Source of the DNA: Trichosphaerium sp. ATCC 40318
Lineage: Eukaryota > Discosea > Flabellinia > Trichosidae
Reading direction: 5' to 3'
NCBI GenBank assembly: GCA_038496445.1
Contig: JALMLS010000579.1
Location: 310,001 to 374,000, forward strand
Length of the DNA stretch: 64,000 nt
Under the pieces are notes generated by a model, which saw nothing but the letters and a program-made list of their open reading frames with translations, did not search any database and had not been told where the DNA came from. Made by a program: the position numbers and the translations under genes. The stretch's first letter is position 1. Each line of letters starts with the position of its first letter. Shown piece after piece: positions 56,572 to 64,000 of this stretch.

Positions 56572-57597
56572 CTACATCAGATAGTAGTCAAGATAAATAT
56601 CCGTGCTTGAACCATTGTCAACAATTGATTTAACACAATCACGTGTAACATTTTGGCAACAACTAACATCAATAGCATGAACACCTTTCAGCGCTTTTAT
56701 ACCCTCATCAGTAATTGGAGTATGAGACAGGTCAATTGTATGAACACCAGCCAATGCTCTAACACCATTGTCAGTGACTGATGTGTAACCAAGACCAATT
56801 GTATGTACACCAGCCAATGCTTTAACACCCTCATCTGTAATTTGGGTATGAGACAAGTCAATTGTATGAACACCAGCCAATGCTTTAATGCCTTCATCTG
56901 TAATTTGGGTATAACCAAGACCAATTGTATGTACACCAGCCAATGCTTTAACACCCTCACCTGTAATTTGGGTACGAGACAAGTTAATTGTATGAACACC
57001 AGCCAACGCTTTAACACCTTCATCTGTAATATCACAGTCAGATAAGTTAATTGTATGTACACCAGCCAATGCTGTTACACCCTCATCAGTAATTTGGGTA
57101 CGAGACAGGTCAATTCTATGAACACCAGCCAACGCTTTAACACCTTCATCTGTAATCTGTGAAGCAAACGGAATGAACAGTGTTTTAATTCCAGAGAGCT
57201 GTTTAAGATGTTCATTAGTAACTGATGTTTTGGATCGAAAGCGTATCCAATTAACAACTTTGAAGTCAGTAAAGTCTATTTTTCTAAGCTTTTTATCAAT
57301 TTGAAGTGCGTATGCACCTTGTAGGTACTGTAAATGCTTTTGTTGAATAGGAAACATGATAGCAATCTTGTGTTCTTTGATGAGATGAGGCGCTTTTTTG
57401 AATAGTTTCCGTAGATTTCTTTTCTTCTTTAACATGATAAATTTCCTATTTGCATAGCCAAGGTGCTGTTTTGCTATGTTTGAAAGTAATTTGGATACAC
57501 GCACAACGGAATGCATGGATACTATTGAAATAAACTGTAGAACGTTAACAATGACTTCTACAGGTATCTCATCAAAGAATGAGCTGTTTTTGTTCAT
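56572..57597 (-). CDS. F-box / 21-residue LRR protein
   Basis: An intronless frame of 341 residues. The N-terminal F-box reads DEIPVEVIVNVLQFI followed by VRVSKLLSNIAKQHLG. A basic linker leads to nine or ten 21-residue LRRs with the core GVHTIDLSHTQITDEGVKALA. The central units are nearly identical even at the DNA level, which points to recent unit duplication or gene conversion. It ends DIYLDYYLM. It is a paralogue of the gene at 1-741. The likely role is an SCF substrate receptor, inferred from architecture. Confidence 0.88.
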   Translation of the reverse strand: MNKNSSFFDEIPVEVIVNVLQFISIVSMHSVVRVSKLLSNIAKQHLGYANRKFIMLKKKRNLRKLFKKAPHLIKEHKIAIMFPIQQKHLQYLQGAYALQIDKKLRKIDFTDFKVVNWIRFRSKTSVTNEHLKQLSGIKTLFIPFASQITDEGVKALAGVHRIDLSRTQITDEGVTALAGVHTINLSDCDITDEGVKALAGVHTINLSRTQITGEGVKALAGVHTIGLGYTQITDEGIKALAGVHTIDLSHTQITDEGVKALAGVHTIGLGYTSVTDNGVRALAGVHTIDLSHTPITDEGIKALKGVHAIDVSCCQNVTRDCVKSIVDNGSSTDIYLDYYLM

Positions 57598-58554
57598 CTC
57601 TGTAGAAACGCCAGATAATACTAAACGTGACCAAAAATCCGGTTTTACATATCACGTTTTTCAAACCGAAAAGGCACTGAAACTGGTCAAAGCGTCATGA
57701 ATACTTCCACGCATATAGATTATAATTATATACGCGATCTTTAGCTCTAGCAATAAAAAGTCGCTAGTGTGTTAATCACGTTACAATAACGTTTCTGCGG
57801 CCGAAGCAAATGTAAAAAGACTCTAAATCGCCACTGGGGCCTGTATATGCTCTGGTATAAATATATACGCGATTTTAGACGAAACAAAAGCTAAAAACCG
57901 GTACGATCACGTTTTTTGAATCGAAACCTTTAAAAACGACTTTTTATTTTTGGATAATGTTTCACTACAAAAGCGAAAATAAAAACATCTAACAGATGTT
58001 CCTACTCGTAATTAGTTTTATGAAAGGTTTTGGCCTCCGCGTTGACATTGGTCCGGGATGGGCGTCTCTTGACTGCTGTTACCTTCGTTACGGTATTTAA
58101 TCGGGTATTGAAAGATTAAACCCTGATACAGCAACATTCTACCTTAACTCAGTGGAATGGTGTTCGACAGGCGCTGTCAGGTAGGGATCTGTGTAACACA
58201 GGGACTTTGTGGCACCCTATACTGTCGCATTGGAATCAATGAACTTTTTATGGTTTCAACAAATATTCCTTTGATTTTGGACCTTTTTGCTCCAGTCTCT
58301 TTATTTCGGTCAACTGCTATATTGGCCTCTAACACACTTTCCAAAAATTATAACATTTCCAGTTTAAGTGAATAGTGGATACAATAACACGTTTTACTAC
58401 CACTGTCGTGAGACTGAGGCGGCGTCTATCTTCGTCATGTTAAAAGACATAACTGTTCGCTTGTTCTATCTGGGTGCTCGACTTATCAAAGACACATGCG
58501 CGTTAAAAACGTCAATCTTAGTCTTCCAAGTTTTTTTTGGATTTATCAAGCTCT
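57598..58554. other. Intergenic with duplicated upstream sequence
   Basis: The last 60 bp (from about 58510, GTCAATCTTAGTCTTCCAAG) match the sequence upstream of the RasGEF gene at 47317, so the duplication includes its promoter side. Elsewhere two stretches with ATATACGCGAT (near 57730 and 57865) look related. No gene is seen. Confidence 0.5.
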
Positions 58555-60913
58555 ATGAGTGTCATATCACTTCTTCCACCTGAAATCGTTGCACACGTAT
58601 ACTTAGAACGTTCCTCGAATGTAGTGTGCTAAAATAAACATCTTAGGTGCTTAAATGGTTACCATACGCAGTTTTACGTTCTAAAGCATTGGTACGTTAG
58701 CATCTTTCTAAAACTGTATTTCTCTGATACATGGTTGATAATGAGTTTACATTTTTAACCGATCATCCTAAAACCAAGACGTTTCAATAGGTTTGCAGAC
58801 AGTGGAGCGAATTAACTGCACTGCCTAATGTATGGAAGAAGTCACTTTGCATTGTCTTAGGGTCGACAGTCAGCGATGGTACGCACTTATATTCAGTCAT
58901 CAAGTTTAAACAATTCTGCTGGGCTGTACTTGTCAGCTGTATCTGCGCATTGAAAAACCAAACGGTTGCTTACCTCTAGATTCACGTGTTTTGTTTTAAG
59001 TGGAGAAGATTATGAAGTCATGTCAATGTACGTGGGAGATAATGTTAGAAGCTATATTCCATCCAACAATAACATTACTGGAAAGGTTTCCACCGATAAC
59101 TCAGGTAAGCCCTTTTTTTTTCCTTTTTTTTTTCTTTCTTTTAGTACTCTGTTGACCTATGGCCTACCTTTAGATACTTTATAATTCTATTCGAAGCGAA
59201 GAAGGTATTATATGGAAAGGAGATGAAAGGATTCCAGAAATTTGTGTGAACAACATACAGGAGTTTACTTTAGATGGGCTAGTTGATCTGATTTCAAGCC
59301 CAGTAAATCTTGCTTGCAGAGAAAAATTCAAGGTAATGGAAAATTTCTATAGAACCAGCAAGTGTTACAACATTACAAGTAAGATTTCTACCAAAGTCTG
59401 TTTCTACTTAAAACTATTGAAACTGCAATGTTTTCTAGGGTTATTCTAAAAGTGGATTTAGGCAATGCAGTGTGTTTGGCTGTTGGTGCTCTTATGAATC
59501 ATCCTAAGTTTGATACAACACTTTTAGATGCCCTCATTAGAGTTTATGATAAAGATCCATACGGATTCAAAGCATACAAGTACTACACATCCCTCACAAT
59601 ACATGACTGATTCTTACCTTAGAATCGTTCAATTCTTTGGGTTTATGCTATCTAATCTCCCTCTGACTCAACATATTGCTTCAATTAATAACAACCAATG
59701 GGACCTAACAATTGACTTTAAGGATCTATTGGAACACCTAATGCCTCATCACAAATCTATTGTAATCAAAGCATTTGAAGATAGGGTCATACATTGTAAA
59801 GCTACTATGTAAGTTGCCTTTTTTTGGAAAAACAAACCATAATTTATAATATCTCAGGAATCACTACAACAGCTTTCCTGTCCACCTGTGAAACATAAGG
59901 TGAACTTGCTCCCCATGCGTAGAACAAGTTTCAAGATTGAACCAAGTAGTATCTGGGACATACCACCAAAAGAACTTGCAATAGAGCGTACTCTATGCTC
60001 TCATGAAATGTATTACATCTTTTTGCTTTTAAAACAATCCTTTTTAATTTACTAGTAGTAGCTTGTAGTGTACTCATGCGTCCTAGGTTAAAGGCAATAA
60101 ATATTGGAGATTTCTTATACGTTGACAAATTTCCTGCAGTAGAAGGAGGTATCAACGACATCTGTACTTTATCCAACGAGGTAAGCACCAGAGGCTCAGC
60201 AAAATGTGATTTTTTGATTTTTGTATTAGATTTCTGATTTTGTTTTGTATGCTGTTGTCAGTGAAAATAAGTCCCCACAGACAAGAGCTGAAAAGTTGTC
60301 ATACCTTATACAGTTTGTGGATGAGCTTATAAAACTTGGAAATACAAACGATGCAATGGCTGTAATATCTCCCATAAGAGAAATCCAACAGCGCTTACAT
60401 ACAACTTGGAGTCTTGTGCGTGAACAAAACCAATCTATCACTACAACCTTAATCCTTGGCATAGATTTCTGAATCTGATCCCATTATAAAGAAATACAAT
60501 GAGGCAAATGAATTGTTGAGTAGAGGTAGTGGTTTCCTAAGACTGAGATATTTTATGAGGTATTGTTTGGAGCAACTTTTTCTTGCTGGCATTCTTTCCT
60601 AGTTTTTTCTTACTCCCTATCATGTAGAAATCAGAGTGCTGAACGTAAACCTCAAGTGGAATACATGGGTATATTCCACACAAACCTTCAGTTTGCCATC
60701 CAAGCCACTTCAGCAACAATCACACGAAATGAAAAGACTTTTTTTACTGCTTACAGATGGTTGATAAGATTCAACGATGTTATTTCGTTCTATAACTCTC
60801 TACAGCCTCAGTACCCTTATGTGTCTATTCCATGTGTAAGAAGAATTACAAAAGGTTTAAAATCTCCACTAAGTTATGACGAATTGAGTCTAAAGCTTAC
60901 CAACCTGGAATAA
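58555..60913 (+). pseudogene. F-box - REM - RasGEF paralogue (copy 2), N-terminus decayed
   Basis: Aligned by eye with 47317-49685. It starts MSVISLLPPEIVAHV like copy 1, but a small deletion brings a stop after about 25 codons, and the rest of the F-box exon is broken in several frames. From about 59000 the exons remain open and similar: EFTLDGLVDLISSPVN, DFKDLLEHLMPHHKS, IWDIPPKELAIERTL, RAEKLSYLIQFVDELIKLGN and IQFNDVISFYNSL-type sequence near the end. The RasGEF part could still be made from a later start near 58966. Copy 2 is either a pseudogene or an F-box-less RasGEF. Confidence 0.65.
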
Positions 60914-61036
60914 CACAAAGTTGTAAACAAATATAATTAGCACTACAAAGCTGGCACATGTTTATTTGATGTTCATTAATTAAAGGATTTTAGTGGATTT
61001 TAAATACACATCTAAACTGTGTGTATAAGCTCTACT

Positions 61037-61909
61037 TTATCTTGTATTCACACCCTTACCATAAATACAGTGCCTACATAATTCGCCGTTTTCGTTCCAT
61101 TGCTTGTATTCACCATGTTTTACACCCTTTACATAATAACAACTTTCTCTTAACTGTCCATTTCTGTACCACAACGAATACTTTCCTTCCAGTTTGTGAT
61201 TCACATGACAATACTGTGCCCTTAGAACACCATTGTCGTGCCACTCGGTGGTATTTTCTTTTGGCTTATTAGTGTAATCTGTTACCATCTTTAATTGACC
61301 ATTGCCATGCCAGAACTTAACATCTTCTTCTATCTCACCATTGGCATAAATGACTTCCATCTCAAGTTGTCCATGGAAATACCATGTCTTTGCTTTACCA
61401 TCAAGCTTGCCATTAACTTTATGAAATATCCTCTCCATTTTTCCATTTTCAAACCAATACGTATTATCTCCTTCACATTCGCCATTAACATAGGAACACT
61501 TGTTACATAGTTGGCCACTGCCATGCCACATCATGTAATCTCCTTCTCGCTTATTGTTTGCATAATGACTGTGAACATATAATTTTCCATTCTCATACCA
61601 CTCCTTGTTTTCTCCCTCCTGTTTGCCATTGACAAAGTATGTTATCTGCTTCAATTGTCCATTTTCATGCAAACGTTTAAACTCTCCATGATACAGACCA
61701 TGTTTAAAATATGCTTGAAGAACAACAATACTTTGGTTTTTTGAGTTTACACTGACATTCTTTTGTTTGATCCACTTTCCATGTTTGTTTAATTCAACAT
61801 CAAACCTCGTTGTCATTGCTGTGTATTTTGACAACAGAGGCCACTTTTCATACACCTCAATGTCCATATCAATGATTTCAAGATGTAACTCAACAGGAAT
61901 GCCTAACAA
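61037..61909 (-). CDS. F-box-like / MORN-YwqK repeat protein
   Basis: A 290-residue intronless frame. It begins MLGIPVELHLEIIDMD with KWPLLSKYTAMTTRFD, the same degenerate F-box as the paralogue at 18207-19300. About nine repeats of roughly 24 residues follow (NGQLKQITYFVNGKQEGE, NGKLYVHSHYANNKREGD and so on). Unlike its paralogue, it lacks the small first exon, or starts directly at this Met. The role is unknown; the repeat array probably forms an extended beta surface for binding. Confidence 0.85.
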   Translation of the reverse strand: MLGIPVELHLEIIDMDIEVYEKWPLLSKYTAMTTRFDVELNKHGKWIKQKNVSVNSKNQSIVVLQAYFKHGLYHGEFKRLHENGQLKQITYFVNGKQEGENKEWYENGKLYVHSHYANNKREGDYMMWHGSGQLCNKCSYVNGECEGDNTYWFENGKMERIFHKVNGKLDGKAKTWYFHGQLEMEVIYANGEIEEDVKFWHGNGQLKMVTDYTNKPKENTTEWHDNGVLRAQYCHVNHKLEGKYSLWYRNGQLRESCYYVKGVKHGEYKQWNENGELCRHCIYGKGVNTR

Positions 61910-61965
61910 CTCATATTTTTGTTAGTGAGGTGTAAAAATACATATTTAGAAGAGTACTTGTTGCG

Positions 61966-63060
61966 ATGACGTCATTATTTGAGATTAACAAGAACTTTCT
62001 TTACTCTGTTTGTGTCTGTAGACAGCACGTGTTTATTTGTAAAATGCGTAATTCCACAACAATCAAACTAAGATGGCTTATCGACTTGACTTCATCAGAA
62101 AACTCTGCTCGTAGTTTAAACCTGCCGTGTTCGTCTTTGAAAATGGCAACCAAACGCAACATAACAGTTCATCCGTCAAGCGAAGATGCTACAAACCTGT
62201 TTTCAGTGCCAATAGAGATACTTTTAAATATTATTATCTGTAATGACCTCACGTGGCAAGATTTGGCTTCATTACAACAATCAAACCAATATCTGTGCGA
62301 AATAATACGAAGTGACTCAGAATACATTTACCGACACTTGTACCATCATAAATGGGGTTCTGATATTGAAAAAATCGATTCTGCTATCCACCATAACATC
62401 GAACTAACACTGGGAAAGAAAGTATCTGAGACTTTGTATAATCTTAATGCTGTCACGTGGAAAAAAAAATATCTCAACAAACTTGTTCCGAATATCATCT
62501 CAGAGTTGAGTTGTGACACCAATCATGTTCACAAAGGACAAACAGTAACACTCACACTCACACTCGAGAATATTGGTAAAACACCAGAGAAGATACACCT
62601 CGGTCATGGAGCAAGACTTGTCAATTCTCATATCATTGAAGGTGGCAGTGTTGTCTATGTTTGGAACCCTCCAGTCAAGGATGGAAGAGTGTTTCTCAAC
62701 AATTTCAGGAAGAATCATCAAAATTATTATGGGGTGTGGAACCGTGACTGGTACAAAACATTGAACCCAGGAGATAGAAAAACTTATCAAATACCGTTAC
62801 GTTTTCAACAGGTAATTTCACAACAAGAAAGTAAATTAGCAATGGCAAGCCCCTTTTATTTACCTGTGCCCTTTGGTGCCTTATCTCTTAAAGGTAGCGT
62901 CTATGAAATTTATGTTGCCTCCTCTGAAACACCAGATGTATTTCCTCTTCAAGTATTTACCATAGTCAACACTGAAAGGGGAAACCATGATGGCCTATTT
63001 GGCCATTGTTCAATTGTTACAAGCAATGTTGTAAATCTTACAATGTACAAAACGTCCTAA
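61966..63060 (+). CDS. F-box protein with C-terminal beta-sandwich domain
   Basis: A single open frame of 364 residues. The F-box lies at about residues 77-120 (FSVPIEILLNIIICND, DLASLQQSNQYLCEII). The C-terminal half has Ig-like/BsuPI-like beta strands (GQTVTLTLTLENIG, GGSVVYVWNPP, PGDRKTYQIPLRF). The first Met at 61966 gives a non-homologous leader; the Met at 62143 (MATKRNITVHPS) may be the true start. It is divergent from the MORN/YwqK gene at 61037-61909 with only 56 bp between starts, so they probably share a promoter. Confidence 0.78.
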   Translation: MTSLFEINKNFLYSVCVCRQHVFICKMRNSTTIKLRWLIDLTSSENSARSLNLPCSSLKMATKRNITVHPSSEDATNLFSVPIEILLNIIICNDLTWQDLASLQQSNQYLCEIIRSDSEYIYRHLYHHKWGSDIEKIDSAIHHNIELTLGKKVSETLYNLNAVTWKKKYLNKLVPNIISELSCDTNHVHKGQTVTLTLTLENIGKTPEKIHLGHGARLVNSHIIEGGSVVYVWNPPVKDGRVFLNNFRKNHQNYYGVWNRDWYKTLNPGDRKTYQIPLRFQQVISQQESKLAMASPFYLPVPFGALSLKGSVYEIYVASSETPDVFPLQVFTIVNTERGNHDGLFGHCSIVTSNVVNLTMYKTS

Positions 63061-63307
63061 TAAACCCGTTTTACCCTTAAACAGTTATTCCTTACTTTTA
63101 TCATATCTATTATCTATACTACCTTTGCTTCCAGTTTGTTAAAGCAAGTCAAAACACCACACCATAGAAGTTTACCCTACATTCTCATATCGCTGGTTAT
63201 TGTTCTTATACTAATTGCTAAAAGGGACTTCTTCTATCACGTGATAGACATCATATTTTAGAATAGAAAATAACTTTTTTTATTTATTTCTTTTTTTTTG
63301 GACTTCT

Positions 63308-64000
63308 TTATGAATCATCTGAACTTACATCTTCTACTTTAATCTCTGGTGTTTCTTCTTCAGTATTTGTATTAATAAGATCAGCTTGAGACATATTGAA
63401 TTTCCTCTTCAGTACAGCTATCTGCATGTACAAGTGTTGTATTGCATCGGGTATATTTTTTGGTTCATGACTTGCAGCGGACTCTATTTGTAGCTGCTTT
63501 TTCACTTCTTCTTTTATCATTTCACTGATTTTTGCACGTGATAAAGGAAGACCTGATGATTCCCTTTCAAAAAGCTTATTGATTTGAGTTAATATTTTTT
63601 TACGATGACCAACTGCTGTTATACCCATATCTCTCAGATCAGAACTTGTAAGGCTCTTAAATAACATTAGTAGGTATGTAAATACAAAAAGATTCAAGAA
63701 AAAAGAGAAGGTAGGTAGAAAATACTCACGGCAGTGTTTCGCCATCGATTTTGTGTTCAGTGAAATTCGAAACGAACTCGCCAAGATCTTTGTTCGCAAG
63801 CCATGCAGATACCTCGTACATACCCCATGCTCTAGGACCGACTTTTTCAACCTTTTCACTCTCCTCTTCACCGCTTATAGCACCATCAATATTCTTTGAT
63901 ATCTCTTTACGAAGAGCTGAAATCTCAGATAACAAACTTTCGTTACCTGACGCTCCCATTGAATCAGAAGGTACATCAAGTGACGCATCACTCTGTTCTA
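63308..64000 (-). CDS. SAM-domain protein (5' end beyond window)
   Basis: Two minus-strand exons, about 64000-63730 and 63660-63308. The frame is open to the window edge, so the N-terminus is missing. A SAM domain spans the intron: WGMYEVSAWLANKDLGEFV, FTEHKIDGETLP, then LTSSDLRDMGITAVGHRKKIL. The C-terminus is charged and probably helical (MIKEEVKKQLQIE), ending in an acidic tail EVKVEDVSSDDS-like. SAM domains mediate protein oligomerisation or RNA binding. The exact splice at 63660-63730 was not settled to the base. Confidence 0.78.

Noticed and set aside
56697-57257. Other-frame ORFs rich in LVFIQLTCL over the LRR array
   Set aside because: They are out-of-frame readings of the 63-bp LRR repeats; the correct frame has an F-box and canonical LRRs.
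1-64000. CRISPR array, operon or prokaryotic prophage
   Set aside because: Genes are intron-rich and monocistronic. The tandem repeats are coding (LRR, MORN/YwqK, GPGA, KKSTV) and lack unique spacers.

Overview
This is nuclear DNA from a protist, not a prokaryote. It is AT-rich. The genes are split by many short introns, mostly about 45 to 75 nt, with a strong G|GTACGT-type donor and a TAG acceptor. Poly-A/T runs are common, intergenic gaps are short, and there is a nuclear-type tRNA gene. The gene set includes a receptor tyrosine kinase, a class I-like PI3-kinase, a PINCH-type adhesion adaptor, a class C GPCR, a Roco kinase and RasGEFs. That combination fits the Amorphea side of the eukaryote tree (a unicellular holozoan or an amoebozoan); I cannot name the species.

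Layout. 0-3.3 kb: an F-box/21-residue-LRR gene cut by the window edge, a second LRR gene with a coiled-coil tail, and an orphan LRR scrap. 3.7-11.8 kb (-): one very large Roco gene with the order LRR, Roc GTPase, COR, kinase, WD40. 12.0-14.4 kb (+): a PINCH-like five-LIM protein with an N-terminal LD-like motif and a (S/N)GPGA repeat, diverging from the Roco gene. 15.3-17.7 kb: a secreted beta-helix-like protein. 18.2-19.3 kb (-): an F-box-like plus MORN/YwqK-repeat protein. 20.4-22.9 kb (+): a receptor with a bacterial PhnD-like binding domain, an EGF-like module and a class C 7TM domain. 23.4-29.2 kb (-): a receptor tyrosine kinase. 29.4-31.0 kb (+): a RING protein. 31.5-32.5 kb (+): a membrane-anchored methyltransferase.

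32.6-33.7 kb holds a tRNA-Thr(AGT) inside a 142-bp near-perfect inverted repeat whose other arm carries a broken tRNA copy. A decayed reading frame lies between the arms. 33.8-40.5 kb (-): a complete prolyl-4-hydroxylase, a TARG1/OARD1-like macrodomain hydrolase with an RG-rich N-terminus, and a gene that appears to fuse a PI3-kinase catalytic core to a poly(ADP-ribose) glycohydrolase (PARG) domain. The PARG active site looks partly changed. I regard this fusion, the PhnD-GPCR and the tRNA inverted repeat as the most unusual items.

42.8-47.1 kb: two type I surface proteins with Pro/Thr-rich stalks, one with a bacterial-style choice-of-anchor-A-like domain. 47.3-63.1 kb: an accessory, duplication-rich stretch. 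It holds two F-box/RasGEF paralogues (the second decayed at its N-terminus), a secreted Cys-rich protein, a secreted amidase, an F-box/LRR gene, a second MORN/YwqK protein and an F-box/beta-sandwich protein. The window ends inside a SAM-domain gene. F-box-like N-termini joined to changing C-terminal modules are a recurring theme. Two genome-wide style signals also stand out: CACGTG palindromes are far too common, and at least three introns appear to be GC-AG with a GCACGT donor.

Gene spans are given as start-to-stop extents including introns. Exon joins were worked out by eye and are stated where they matter.
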